Shown: one piece after another, positions 55,581 to 64,000 of the stretch
Layout: each line of letters begins with the position of its first letter
Numbering within the stretch: position 1 is the stretch's first letter
DNA from: Serratia sp. FDAARGOS_506
Lineage (GTDB): Bacteria; Pseudomonadota; Gammaproteobacteria; Enterobacterales; Enterobacteriaceae
Length of the DNA stretch: 64,000 nucleotides
Direction: 5' to 3'
Assembly (NCBI RefSeq): GCF_003812745.1
Contig: NZ_CP033831.1
Coordinates: 2,852,001 to 2,916,000, forward strand
Position numbers and translations under genes: made by a program
The notes under the pieces: model-generated
What the model was told of the DNA's origin: nothing
Seen by the model: the letters and a program-made list of their open reading frames with translations, nothing else
Databases searched by the model: none

Positions 55581-56836
55581 ACTGGAAACTCCGTTTGCGC
55601 GCGCGCGAAGAAGGCTTCATCGCCAAAATTGCCCGATTTCAGCGCCAGGGAAATCTCGCGATCGCTGGCGCGCACCCACGGAACGCCTGGGGAAATGCTG
55701 GGGCCGATATAGAAGCCGCGAATGCCCAGCGCCTGCGTCACTATGCCGGAGGTTTCGCCGCCGGCGACGATAAAGCGGCTGAATCCCAATCGGTGCAGTT
55801 GCACAACCAGTTCGGCGAACAGCGCTTCCACCGCTTCGCTGGCGGCGGCACCGTGCTGCTGTTGCGTTTGCTGTAGCGCCTCCGGCGTTGCGGTGGCGTA
55901 GATCAGCGGGGCAAGCGCTTCCCCGGCGTGACGCTGGGCCCAGTGCGCCAACTCGGCGGCGTAGGCGGCGCGCGCCTGTGGTTCGAGGCAACGGTCGATA
56001 TCGATGGCCTGCGCCGAAGCACGTTCGCGATAGTGATTAACCTGCCGGTTAGTCATGACCGAACAGGATCCCGACAGCACCGCCGCCTTTTCCCCCTGCG
56101 GCGCACCGGCCGCCTCTGCCGAACGTTCGCCGCTCTGCGCCCATTGCCGCGCCAGACCGATCGCCAGGCCCGAACCGCCGGTCACCAGCTTCATCGTTTT
56201 CAACGCTTCGCCCTGGGTGAGCAGATGCCGTTCGTTAAGCGTGTCCAACACCGCGTAGCGCACGCCTTCCTGCGCCAATTGCTGCAGTTTCTTGCTGACC
56301 GCCTCGGCGCCGCGATCCATTTCCGCCGCTGTCACCAGCCCGCAGCGCCCGGCGGCCTGAGATGCCATCAGGCGCAGCAGGTTGCTGTCGGTCATCGGCG
56401 TGACCGGGTGATGACGCATGCCGGATTCCGACAGCAGCTGTTCCCCGACAAACAGGTGGCCCTGATAGACCGTGCGGCCGTTTACCGGCAACGCCGGAGA
56501 TATCACCGTGAAACTTTCCCCCAGCGCGGCGAGCAGGGCATCGGTCACCGGGCCGATATTGCCCTGTGCGGTGCTGTCGAAGGTGGAGCAGTACTTGAAA
56601 TAGAACTGGCGACAGCCCTGTTTTTGCAGCCAGGCCAGCGCCTGCAACGACTGTTCGATCGCCTGCTCTGCCGGGCAGGAGCGCGATTTCAGGCTGATGA
56701 CCACGGCCTGTGCGCTGACCGGTGCCTCATCTTGCGGCACGCCGTTCAACTGCACCGTCGACAGGCCGTTTTGCACCAGAAAACTGGCGATGTCGGTTGC
56801 GCCGGTAAAATCATCTGCGATTACGCCGAGCAGCAT
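55577..56836 (-). CDS. otnK: 3-Oxo-tetronate kinase OtnK (YgbK-like)
   Basis: 419 residues. DUF1537 sugar-kinase fold: N-terminal GVIADDFTGATDIASFLVQN with DDFTG, central SPALPVNGRTVYQGHLFVGE, and C-terminal FIVAGGETSGIVTQALGI (nucleotide-binding GGETSG). It phosphorylates 3-oxo-tetronate. Overlaps both neighbours, so tightly coupled. Confidence 0.94.
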   Translation of the reverse strand: MLLGVIADDFTGATDIASFLVQNGLSTVQLNGVPQDEAPVSAQAVVISLKSRSCPAEQAIEQSLQALAWLQKQGCRQFYFKYCSTFDSTAQGNIGPVTDALLAALGESFTVISPALPVNGRTVYQGHLFVGEQLLSESGMRHHPVTPMTDSNLLRLMASQAAGRCGLVTAAEMDRGAEAVSKKLQQLAQEGVRYAVLDTLNERHLLTQGEALKTMKLVTGGSGLAIGLARQWAQSGERSAEAAGAPQGEKAAVLSGSCSVMTNRQVNHYRERASAQAIDIDRCLEPQARAAYAAELAHWAQRHAGEALAPLIYATATPEALQQTQQQHGAAASEAVEALFAELVVQLHRLGFSRFIVAGGETSGIVTQALGIRGFYIGPSISPGVPWVRASDREISLALKSGNFGDEAFFARAQTEFPV

Positions 56837-57750
56837 CAGAGCGTCTCCTTTTTCTGTGGCAGATCGATGCCGGCAAAGATTTTGATCACCGCACTGTCGT
56901 CTTCTTTACCGTAACCGGCGTTGCTGGCGGCGGTAAACATGGTGAAGGCGGCGGAGGCCAGCGGCAGCGGGAAACGCAGCGCCTTGGCGGTATCGGTCAC
57001 CAGACCCAGATCCTTGACGAAGATATCCACCGCCGACTTGGGCGTATAGTCGCCGTCGACCACGTGGCGCATGCGATTTTCGAACATCCAGGAGTTGCCG
57101 GCGGCATGGGTGACGACGTCATACATGACGTCCAGCGGGATGCCGGCGCGGGCGGCCAGCGCCATGGCTTCCGCTCCGGCGGCGATGTGCACGCCAGCCA
57201 ACAGCTGGTGGATGATTTTTACCGTCGCGCCCAGGCCGATCGCCTCACCGATGCGGTAAACCTTGCCGGCTATGGCGTCCAGCACGGGTTGCAGGCGCTC
57301 GAAGGTGGTGTCGGCGCCGGCGGCCATCACCGTCATCTGGCCTTCTTCCGCCTTGGCCGCCCCGCCGGAAACCGGTGCGTCCAGCATCGCCAGGCCGAAG
57401 GTTTGCAGCCGCTGCTCGATCTGTTTGGCGTCATCGGCGGAAATGGTCGAAGAAACCATCACCGCCGTGCCTGGCTTGAGCTGTGGCGCCAGGCCTTGTT
57501 CGCCGAACAGGATCTGATTCACCTGCGCGGCGTTTACCACCAGCAGCAGTACGGCGTCCAGCTCGGCCGCAAAGTCGCGCGCGTTGGGCGCCGTTTGCTT
57601 CGCACCGGCTTGTTGCAGCACCGCCAGCGCCTGCGGATTAAGGTCCACTCCATAGGTGGTCAATCCGGCGCGTAGGCACGAGCGCGCCGCGCCCATGCCC
57701 ATCGCGCCCAACCCAATAATGCAGACGGCATAATTCCCTGGGTGTGTCAT
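56836..57750 (-). CDS. ltnD: L-threonate dehydrogenase LtnD (YgbJ-like)
   Basis: 304 residues, 3-hydroxyisobutyrate dehydrogenase family. NAD-binding IIGLGAMGMGAARSCLRAGL at 11-30, substrate motif DAPVSGGAAKAEEGQMTVM and catalytic Lys in GATVKIIHQLLAG. It oxidises L-threonate to 2-oxo-tetronate. First gene of the operon, divergent from the DeoR regulator across 283 bases with no other gene. Confidence 0.93.
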   Translation of the reverse strand: MTHPGNYAVCIIGLGAMGMGAARSCLRAGLTTYGVDLNPQALAVLQQAGAKQTAPNARDFAAELDAVLLLVVNAAQVNQILFGEQGLAPQLKPGTAVMVSSTISADDAKQIEQRLQTFGLAMLDAPVSGGAAKAEEGQMTVMAAGADTTFERLQPVLDAIAGKVYRIGEAIGLGATVKIIHQLLAGVHIAAGAEAMALAARAGIPLDVMYDVVTHAAGNSWMFENRMRHVVDGDYTPKSAVDIFVKDLGLVTDTAKALRFPLPLASAAFTMFTAASNAGYGKEDDSAVIKIFAGIDLPQKKETL

Positions 57751-58033
57751 AATGCACTCCTGTTAATTTTAGTGATAATTTGTTTTGTTGTGTTAAATGT
57801 AAGCGCTTGGCGGCCGTTTATCCGCGATCGTTATCACAATAATTAACAATGCATAGAACAAGTTTTTCGTGCGGTTTATGGCCTGTACCAATATTACTGT
57901 TATGTTTTTAAATAAGTTTATGCTTGCCTGGCGTAACTGCGCACACCGTCACGCTGCGAAAAATTAGGGCTATCGGCGCACGAAAATTGACGTAAAATCA
58001 CAATTATTATCACCGCAGTAACGAGAGGGAACC

Positions 58034-58804
58034 GTGATACCTGTAGAACGCCATCAACAAATTCTTGCGCTGGTATCCGAACGCGGCGTCGTCAGTATCG
58101 CCGAGCTGACCGAAAGGCTGGGGGTGTCGCACATGACTATCCGCCGTGACGTGCAAAAGCTGGAGGAACAGGGCGCGGTGCAGTCGGTTTCGGGCGGCGT
58201 ACAGGCGCCCGAACGGGTGGCGAGCGAACCTTCGCACCAGGCCAAAGAAGGGATGTTCAGCCGGCAGAAAATCGCCATCGGCCGACTGGCGGCGCGGCAA
58301 ATTCCCGCCAATAGCTGTATCTACCTGGATGCCGGTACCACCACGCTGGCGCTGGCGAAACAGATCGGTGAACGTGACGATTTGACGGTGGTGACCAACG
58401 ACTTCGTTATCGCCGGATTCCTGATCGAACACAGCCTGTGCAGAATCATCCACACTGGCGGCACCGTGTGCCGGGAAAACCGCTCCTGTGTCGGCGAAGC
58501 GGCGGCGCAGGCGCTGCGTGGTCTGTTTATCGATCTGGCGTTTATCTCCGCCTCTTCGTGGAGCATGCGCGGCCTGTCGACGCCGAACGAAGACAAAGTG
58601 ATGGTAAAGAAGGCCATCGTCGAGGCCAGCCGCCGCTGCATTCTGCTCAGCGACACTTCGAAATACGGCAAGATCGCGACCTACCTGGCGCTGCCGATCT
58701 CCGCCTTTGACGCCGTTATTACCGACGAGGGGCTGCCCGCCGCCGCGCGGGAGGCCATCGAGCAGGCGGGGCTTGCTTTGTTGACGGCAGGGGAAGAAGA
58801 GTAA
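58034..58804 (+). CDS. DeoR-family regulator, YgbI-like
   Basis: 256 residues. Winged helix VERHQQILALVSERGVVSIA then ELTERLGVSHMTIRRDVQKL (the DeoR signature), followed by the sugar-phosphate isomerase-like sensor domain (IYLDAGTTTLALAKQ; LCRIIHTGGTVCRENRSCVG; ILLSDTSKYGK). It sits where YgbI does in E. coli, divergent to ygbJKLMN, and should repress the operon until a phosphorylated intermediate is present. Confidence 0.93.
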   Translation: MIPVERHQQILALVSERGVVSIAELTERLGVSHMTIRRDVQKLEEQGAVQSVSGGVQAPERVASEPSHQAKEGMFSRQKIAIGRLAARQIPANSCIYLDAGTTTLALAKQIGERDDLTVVTNDFVIAGFLIEHSLCRIIHTGGTVCRENRSCVGEAAAQALRGLFIDLAFISASSWSMRGLSTPNEDKVMVKKAIVEASRRCILLSDTSKYGKIATYLALPISAFDAVITDEGLPAAAREAIEQAGLALLTAGEEE

Positions 58805-58817
58805 GAACGAATCGGAA

Positions 58818-59480
58818 TCAGGATGAAAGCTCGGTATCGATGCCACGTGCGGGGGCTTCACTTGCTTCAACGCCGCCGCGTTCATGCCATTCGCGGCGCC
58901 TTTGTTCAGCCCATTCTTCGTGGAAGGCTTGCATCTCTTTTTGGTGCCGTTCCTTTATGCTCATAGGGGTTGGGTGGGATTCTGCCGTTAACAGGCGGGA
59001 TTTCGATGACATATAATCCGTCCTCAATAAGCTCTTGGTTGTACAAATAATGTACGCGGTGCGCATGTTTTTCCAAGAGCGAGTCATAAATTCTGGCTAA
59101 CGCTGGCCTGAGCGGTACGCTGAAAACCAATCTCGCTTGGAATTGCGCCACAAAAGTGACGATCGCCAGGCCGATGCCATAATGAAGAGTTGTTCTCGTT
59201 CATCTCGGGTGTACGCCATCCTGGTATAGGTATCAAATAAGGATCTGGTTATTTCGGCGCGGGTTTCCAATGCTCTTACATTGTACAGTTCCATGACGTA
59301 AGCATTGTCCAATACTTCCGAGGCAGGATAAGCCCCAATAAGCCATTGACGCATCCTTAACATCACTTTTTTAAAATCAAGGTAATACGCAGCAACGCTG
59401 CTGGCTTTTTTATAAACCGTTATTCGGTACCTATACTCCGTAACAGGTCGCGCATTGATCTCCCTCACATCAATCTCCAT
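58818..59480 (-). pseudogene. Frameshifted orphan gene in AT-richer DNA
   Basis: Three fragments make one broken reading frame. Fragment 1 starts at 59480 (MEIDVREINARPVTEYRYRI) and breaks near 59175; fragment 2 continues in another frame (GIGLAIVTFVAQFQARLVFS ... EDGLYVIEIPPVNG) to about 58965; fragment 3 returns to the first frame (MSIKERHQKEMQAFHEEWAE) and ends at 58818. Restored it would be about 220 residues with one hydrophobic segment near the middle. Family not recognised. The DNA is visibly more AT-rich than its surroundings and no promoter is obvious. Possibly an acquired, decaying gene (immunity or envelope protein). Confidence 0.6.
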
Positions 59481-59602
59481 GATAAAATCCTTTTTACTAT
59501 TATTTTTCCTATAGTTATCCCCGTTGTGACGGACAGATTATTAACCGCGGCGGAGAAGATCCGCCAGCCGCCGATGAGGCTTATGCGCAGCGCCGCGCCA
59601 AA

Positions 59603-60370
59603 CTAAATGCCGCTGAACCAGTTGTAGCCCTGATCTTCCCAATACCCACCCGGATTGACGTCGCTGACGAAGATCGCGGCGATATGTTTGGCGTTTTTGA
59701 ACCCCAACTTGGTTGGCACCCGCAGCCGCAGCGGGTAGCCATAGTCCGCCGGCAGCGCCTTGCCGCCGAAATCCAGCGCCAGGATGGTCTGCGGGTGCAG
59801 CGCGGTGGCCATATCGAGGCTGGAGTAGTAGCGATCGGCGCATTTGAAGCCGACGTAACCGGCATTCAGATCCGCCCCGACATGCTGCAGAAAGGTGCGC
59901 AGCGGCACGCCGCCCCATTGGCCGATGGCGCTCCAACCCTCAATGCAGATCAGACGAGTGATCTGGCTGTGCTGCGGCAACTGCTGCAGCTGTTCCAGCG
60001 TCCAGGGCGCTTTTTTCTCCACTTTCCCGCCGACCTCAAGCCGGTAGCCGGCGAGATCGATCTCGGGGACGTTGTATTCCGGGTAAAACGCGTTGAAAGG
60101 GAAAGGGTGGGTAATCTGATCGGGCCGGTAAGTTTGCGCCAGCCGCTGGCCGCTGAACAACCAGGCCTGCACCCGGTCGTTCCAGCGTGACATGGCCCAC
60201 AGCACCTTATCTACCCGATCGCCGTCTTGCAGATTGCAACCGGTGAGCATGGCGATGCCGCCCAGCGTCAGGCCGGAACGCAGCATCAGGCGGCGCTGCA
60301 GATTGACCAACTGCTTTTTTTGATCCGGTTCCAGTTTTGGCGCGGTTGCCCGCGGCTTTTTCTCATTCAT
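59603..60370 (-). CDS. SUOX-fold molybdopterin oxidoreductase with a Tat/lipoprotein signal
   Basis: 255 residues from ATG 60368-60370, which overlaps the cytochrome stop. N-terminus NLQRRLMLRSGLTLGGIAML has twin arginines (26-27) and leads to LTGC (Cys45), so a Tat-exported lipoprotein is likely. The SUOX/YedY-like core has Cys142 in RLICIEGWSAIGQWGGVPLR, the Mo ligand position, and LDFGGKALPADYGYPLRLRV and SDVNPGGYW. It is shorter than MsrP (334) and lacks its length. It should use electrons from the neighbouring cytochrome. Substrate unknown. Confidence 0.85.
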   Translation of the reverse strand: MNEKKPRATAPKLEPDQKKQLVNLQRRLMLRSGLTLGGIAMLTGCNLQDGDRVDKVLWAMSRWNDRVQAWLFSGQRLAQTYRPDQITHPFPFNAFYPEYNVPEIDLAGYRLEVGGKVEKKAPWTLEQLQQLPQHSQITRLICIEGWSAIGQWGGVPLRTFLQHVGADLNAGYVGFKCADRYYSSLDMATALHPQTILALDFGGKALPADYGYPLRLRVPTKLGFKNAKHIAAIFVSDVNPGGYWEDQGYNWFSGI

Positions 60371-60968
60371 GTTTGCCACCCGTTATCATCGCCCACAGCG
60401 TTTTGGGCACGACGATCACCATAAAGACGTGGATCGCCACGAACAGGCCGATGCCGGCCATGGCGAAGAAATGCACGTAGCGCGCAAAATCAAAGCCGCC
60501 AAACAGAGCGACCAATCCCTGCAGCTGAACCGGTTTCCAAATCGCCAGGCCGGACAGCACCAGCAATAGGCCCAGCACCAGCACGCCGAGGTACATCAGC
60601 TTTTGAATGGCGTTGTAGTGGCCATGCCGGTGACGCAGGCGCAGCGTCAACGCCAGCCAGATATCCTGCCGCAGCGCGCCGACGCGAAGCGGCAACAGAT
60701 CGCGGCGAAAATGGCCACTGAACAGGCTCCACAGCAGATAGCAGGCAGCGTTGAGCGCCAATAGCCACATCACCGCCAAATGCCAACCAATCGCGCCGCC
60801 CAGCCAACCGCCCAGCGTCATCTGCGGCGGAAAGCGGAAATCGAACAGCGGCGAGGCGTTATAGATCTCCCAGCCGCTCATAAACATGCACACCATGGCG
60901 AACAGGTTGATCCAATGGGTGATTCGAACCGGCCAGCGATGCACCGGCCGCGACGCGTTGGTTTTCAT
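60363..60968 (-). CDS. Cytochrome b561/b6-type membrane protein, partner of the molybdoenzyme
   Basis: 201 residues, four or five helices. Haem-ligand histidines lie in RITHWINLFAMVCMFMSGWE, AIGWHLAVMWLLALNAACYL and YVHFFAMAGIGLFVAIHVFM. Homologous to the b-haem module of NiFe-hydrogenase or MsrQ-like partners. It should pass quinol electrons to the periplasmic enzyme. The stop overlaps the molybdoenzyme start, showing coupling. Confidence 0.87.
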   Translation of the reverse strand: MKTNASRPVHRWPVRITHWINLFAMVCMFMSGWEIYNASPLFDFRFPPQMTLGGWLGGAIGWHLAVMWLLALNAACYLLWSLFSGHFRRDLLPLRVGALRQDIWLALTLRLRHRHGHYNAIQKLMYLGVLVLGLLLVLSGLAIWKPVQLQGLVALFGGFDFARYVHFFAMAGIGLFVAIHVFMVIVVPKTLWAMITGGKHE

Positions 60969-60980
60969 GGCGTTCTCCGG

Positions 60981-61607
60981 TTACATCGGTGGCACGGTGC
61001 CGTCTTTGCCGGCGGAAATGCGGGTGGCGACGCGCTCGCCCTTATCGTTAACGGCGGAGAACAGCACGATGTGCACGCCTGGTTTCAGCAGGCTCAAATC
61101 GCCCGGATCCAGCGTCACGATCGGCACGTCTTCCGGCACGATGACGGTTTTCTGCTGGTTGCCGTAGGTGACGGTCAGGGTGCGACCGTTGGATTTCACC
61201 AGTTTGCCGACGGTGCCGTTGGTCATGGTGTCCACTTTGCCGTCGGCGGACTCCCAGGCCGAGTGCCCTTCGCCGGTGCCGCGCAGGCTGGCGGCGAATA
61301 CGTGCACTTCCAGCGCTTTGAGCGTGCCGTCCGGCTGCGGCACGGCGGCGGTGCCGATAAAGCTGTCCGGTTTGATGTCGTCCAGCGTGGCTTTGGAAAC
61401 GCTGAGCACTTTGGTCTGATCGTTCAGCTTGACGCTGAGTGTCTCGCCCTTGCGATCGGTCAGCTGCAGATTGCCGTCAGCAACCTGGCTGATGGTGCCG
61501 CGTAGCGGCGCGATGACTTTGCCCGGCGTTTGGGCGGCGGCGGCCAGTCCGCTGGACAGCAACAAGGTGGATAACAATAAACCGGCTATACGATGACGGG
61601 TAATCAT
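60981..61607 (-). CDS. Secreted DUF5666-family protein
   Basis: 208 residues with a clear signal peptide (GLLLSTLLLSSGLAAAAQTP). The mature protein holds beta-rich repeats of DUF5666 type (GTISQVADGNLQLTDRKGET; GTVGKLVKSNGRTLTVTYGN). Function unknown; these OB-like repeats are often found near metal or redox genes. It is the first gene of the leftward operon, 12 bases before the cytochrome gene, and faces the response regulator. Confidence 0.82.
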   Translation of the reverse strand: MITRHRIAGLLLSTLLLSSGLAAAAQTPGKVIAPLRGTISQVADGNLQLTDRKGETLSVKLNDQTKVLSVSKATLDDIKPDSFIGTAAVPQPDGTLKALEVHVFAASLRGTGEGHSAWESADGKVDTMTNGTVGKLVKSNGRTLTVTYGNQQKTVIVPEDVPIVTLDPGDLSLLKPGVHIVLFSAVNDKGERVATRISAGKDGTVPPM

Positions 61608-61673
61608 AACGTTCTCCTGAAATGAGTTTGCCGGTTAAGCATGGTTGAGCCATTGGGTCAGTGCCATGGCCGT

Positions 61674-61695
61674 TTGATGACATTAATGTCATCAA
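61674..61695. promoter_or_regulatory. Perfect 22-bp palindrome, likely response-regulator box
   Basis: The core TGATGACATTAATGTCATCA (61675-61694) is extended by one T and one A, and is exactly self-complementary. It contains TGACATTAATGTCA, close to the CusR/HprR-type TGACAAnnTTGTCA box. It lies 53 bases before the regulator ATG and 67 before the DUF5666 ATG, so it can control both directions. Confidence 0.8.
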
Positions 61696-61747
61696 GTTTG
61701 TCCGCCGAAGCTGCTAGTATTTTTTCAGACGTAACGAGGTGGCGAGC

Positions 61748-62419
61748 ATGCGAATACTGGTAGTTGAAGACGATATCGGCACAGGGGATTACCTGAAGAA
61801 AGGGCTGAGTGAAGCGGGGTACAGCGTCGATTTGGCGCGCAACGGCACCGACGGGCTGTTTCGCGCGTTGGAGCAGGATTACGATGCGATCGTGCTCGAT
61901 GTGATGCTGCCGGGGCTGGACGGTTGGCAGATCATCGAGGTGCTGCGCAAGAAAAGCGACGTGCCGATTCTGTTTCTCACCGCCCGCGACGGCGTGCAGG
62001 ATCGCATACACGGTCTGGAGCTGGGCGCGGACGATTATCTGATTAAACCGTTTTCGTTTACCGAGTTGGTGTTGCGCTTGCGCACCTTGCTGCGCCGCGG
62101 GCCGGCGCGGGAAGCCGATCATTACGCCATCGCCGATCTGCAGTTGGACGTGCTGCGCCGCCGGGCGGTGCGCCAGGATCAGGTGATCCCGCTGACCAAT
62201 AAGGAGTTCATGCTGCTGCATTTGCTGGTGCGGCGCGAAGGCGAAGTGCTGTCGCGCACGCAAATCGCCTCTCAGGTGTGGGACATGAATTTTGACAGCG
62301 ACACTAATGTGGTTGACGTAGCGATCAAACGCCTGCGCGCCAAAATAGACCGGCCGTTCGACGTCAAGCTGATTCATAGCGTGCGCGGTATCGGCTATGT
62401 CTGCGAGCCGCGCTCATGA
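61748..62419 (+). CDS. OmpR-family response regulator (CusR/HprR-like)
   Basis: 223 residues from ATG 61748. Receiver: MRILVVEDD, phospho-acceptor Asp51 ([12 protein letters not shown]), Thr and Lys of LTARDG and IKPFSF. Effector: winged helix to about 220 ([35 protein letters not shown]). Sequence is near CusR and HprR. It overlaps the kinase gene by four bases. Confidence 0.92.
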   Translation: MRILVVEDDIGTGDYLKKGLSEAGYSVDLARNGTDGLFRALEQDYDAIVLDVMLPGLDGWQIIEVLRKKSDVPILFLTARDGVQDRIHGLELGADDYLIKPFSFTELVLRLRTLLRRGPAREADHYAIADLQLDVLRRRAVRQDQVIPLTNKEFMLLHLLVRREGEVLSRTQIASQVWDMNFDSDTNVVDVAIKRLRAKIDRPFDVKLIHSVRGIGYVCEPRS

Positions 62420-63834
62420 GCGCCCGTGCTTCACGTCGGCCGGTGTCGTTGACGCTGCGCACCGCCACGCTGTTCGCACTGGTGGCCGCTTTGGTGGTGA
62501 GCGGGACGGGCGGGTATCTGTTTAGCGCCATGCGCCAGGAAATGACGCTGCGCAGCGATCTGCAGGTGACCGGGCGGGTAGAGTATTTCCGCCATTTGCT
62601 GGGGCAGCGCTTTCCTTTGGCGCGCCTGACCGCCAATAACGGTCTGTTTGAAAATATGCTGGGCAATGAACAGGACGTGCTGATTTTCCAAATTCCGGGA
62701 CAAAAACCGCTCATCAACGTGAACCCGGCCGGGGTGGCATTGCCGCCGATTGTGCCGACGCCGGCGGGCCAAACGCAGGTGTTGGCCTCCGTACGCGGTG
62801 GGGAAACGGCGCAGGGGGTGCCGCTGCGCGCGGCTTCGGCAATGGTACGTCTGGAGGACGGCAGCCTGTTGCAGATCTCCGCCGCACACGTGATGGTCAA
62901 CGAACAGAAAATGCTGGCGCGTTACCTGTGGCGCATCGTCGCGGCGGTGGCGGTGGCTTTCCTGCTGATTGCGCTGCTGGGGTATGGGGTCATGCGCCGA
63001 GGATTGAAGCCGTTATGGCGCATGGCGGCGCAGGCATCGCAGATTGCACCCAATACGCTGTCGACACGCCTCAGCGAGCAGGGTGCGCCGAAGGAATTGC
63101 AGCAGCTGACCCGTTCGTTCAATGCGATGCTCGATCGGTTGAATGAAGGCTATCAGCGGCTGACGCAGTTTTCCGCCGATCTGGCCCATGAGATCCGCAC
63201 CCCGGTAGGAGCGTTGATGGGCCAGTGCCAGGTGGCGCTTTACCAGCCCCGCAGCGTGGAGGAGTACGAAACCCTGCTGTCGAACAATATGGATGAGCTG
63301 GAGCGCATTTCCCGCATGGTGGAAAACATCCTGTTCCTGGCGCGCGCCGGCGAGGCGCAGTCTGCGCTGAACTACAGTCGTCTGGATGTGGCGCTGGAGC
63401 TGCGGCGGGTGGCGGATTATTTCGAAGGTCTTGCGGAAGAGCGCGGCATCGCGCTGAGCTGCGAGGGTGAAGGCGGGTTGAAGGCGGACGCGATGCTGTT
63501 CCAGCGGGCGTTGAGCAACCTGGTGGCTAATGCAGTGCGTTATGCCGATGAAAACAGCCGGATCGTCCTGCGGGCTGAACGGCGCGCCGATGCCTGGTGG
63601 GTGCAGGTGATCAATCAGGGGCAGCCGATCGCACCGACACAGCTGGAAAAGTTGTTCGATCGCTTCTATCGCGCCGATCCCGCGCGCAGCGCCGGCAATC
63701 ATGCCAGCGGGTTGGGGCTGTCTATCGTGCGCGCCATCATGACGCTGCACGGCGGTGAGGTGCACGCGCAGTGTTCCGATGGCCGGGATTCTGCTTGCTT
63801 GACCTTTAGCCTGGTCTTCCCTTTATCCGTTTAA
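62416..63834 (+). CDS. Heavy-metal-type sensor histidine kinase (CusS/HprS-like)
   Basis: 472 residues. Two membrane helices (about 16-38 and 172-195) flank a periplasmic sensor of about 130 residues, then HAMP, the dimer helix with phospho-His258 ([20 protein letters not shown]), and the ATPase with N box ([17 protein letters not shown]), F/G2 region ([31 protein letters not shown]). It belongs with the regulator upstream. The signal is unknown; metal or oxidant sensing is the family trend. 63835-64000 shows nothing further. Confidence 0.93.
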   Translation: MSARASRRPVSLTLRTATLFALVAALVVSGTGGYLFSAMRQEMTLRSDLQVTGRVEYFRHLLGQRFPLARLTANNGLFENMLGNEQDVLIFQIPGQKPLINVNPAGVALPPIVPTPAGQTQVLASVRGGETAQGVPLRAASAMVRLEDGSLLQISAAHVMVNEQKMLARYLWRIVAAVAVAFLLIALLGYGVMRRGLKPLWRMAAQASQIAPNTLSTRLSEQGAPKELQQLTRSFNAMLDRLNEGYQRLTQFSADLAHEIRTPVGALMGQCQVALYQPRSVEEYETLLSNNMDELERISRMVENILFLARAGEAQSALNYSRLDVALELRRVADYFEGLAEERGIALSCEGEGGLKADAMLFQRALSNLVANAVRYADENSRIVLRAERRADAWWVQVINQGQPIAPTQLEKLFDRFYRADPARSAGNHASGLGLSIVRAIMTLHGGEVHAQCSDGRDSACLTFSLVFPLSV

Positions 63835-64000
63835 GCTGCAGCGAATGTTTTCGCCTGTTGCGGATAATGCGATAGGCGCCATTCGTAAGTTTTTCCTTTC
63901 ATTATTATTTCCCCATCGCCTTGGCTGAACCTAAATTTTAACATTTGCGTCGTGGCAAGCGCGTTAATTCATCAGGCTGATGCAGATGGCCTGCGGTCTG

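Noticed and set aside
57751-58033. CRP site between ltnD and the DeoR gene
   Set aside because: Only a single TCACA half-site is seen (near 57835); the partner TGTGA is missing at the right spacing.
58818-58964. Separate 48-residue gene (MSIKERHQ...)
   Set aside because: No ribosome site precedes it, and it continues the first fragment of the broken orphan in the same frame; treated as part of the pseudogene.

Overview
The window is GC-rich chromosomal DNA of an enterobacterium, most likely a Serratia of the S. marcescens group. This rests on the enterobacterial gene order dinG / ybiB / ybiJ-like / rlmF / ybiO / glnQPH / ybiI / dps / rhtA / ompX, on close protein matches to E. coli families recognised from memory, and on a Serratia-like gene complement. 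No database search was run. No tRNA, rRNA, CRISPR array, prophage or intact transposase gene was seen.

Layout. 1-7.1 kb: the end of a LysR regulator, a small TolA-C-like lipoprotein, a MITE-like repeat, a fatty acid desaturase, and a complete yehZYXW (osmF) osmoprotectant-type ABC operon with a fifth PhnD-like gene. 7.1-7.6 kb: the fused remains of a divergent SDR/LysR pair and an unlisted 58-residue membrane protein. 7.7-17.6 kb: exporters (YedA, MFS), a cysteine-rich SufR-like regulator, XRE-cupin and GNAT genes, an e(P4)-type acid phosphatase, a PhoE-like porin with a candidate Pho box, and a GST / CMD / tautomerase group. 17.7-33.5 kb: dinG and ybiB, neighbours in E. coli, lie 10.8 kb apart. 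Between them are an Lrp regulator with a divergent EamA transporter, the propionate (2-methylcitrate) system prpR-prpBCD with a sigma-54 promoter, a LysE exporter, an XRE/MmyB regulator with a divergent MFS pump, and a PaiB-like flavoprotein. 33.6-50.1 kb: carbonic anhydrase, a YbiJ-like stress protein, flavin reductase, rlmF, a soluble double-PAS chemoreceptor, a TetR-GNAT-hydrolase operon with a perfect operator, ybiO, glnHPQ with NtrC and sigma-54 sites, ybiI, a second MITE copy with a 12-bp target duplication, dps, rhtA and ompX.

50.1-58.8 kb: nitrilase/LysR pair, then the ygbI / ygbJKLMN-type operon (ltnD-otnK-otnC-otnI-gntP) for four-carbon acid sugars under a divergent DeoR regulator. 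58.8-59.5 kb: a frameshifted AT-richer orphan. 59.6-63.8 kb: a five-gene divergent module made of a Tat-type molybdopterin lipoprotein enzyme, a cytochrome b membrane partner, a secreted DUF5666 protein, and a CusRS/HprRS-like two-component system. A perfect 22-bp palindrome lies in the shared promoter region. This module is the best candidate in the window for a poorly described system: it resembles HprRS-MsrPQ in logic but is built from different parts.
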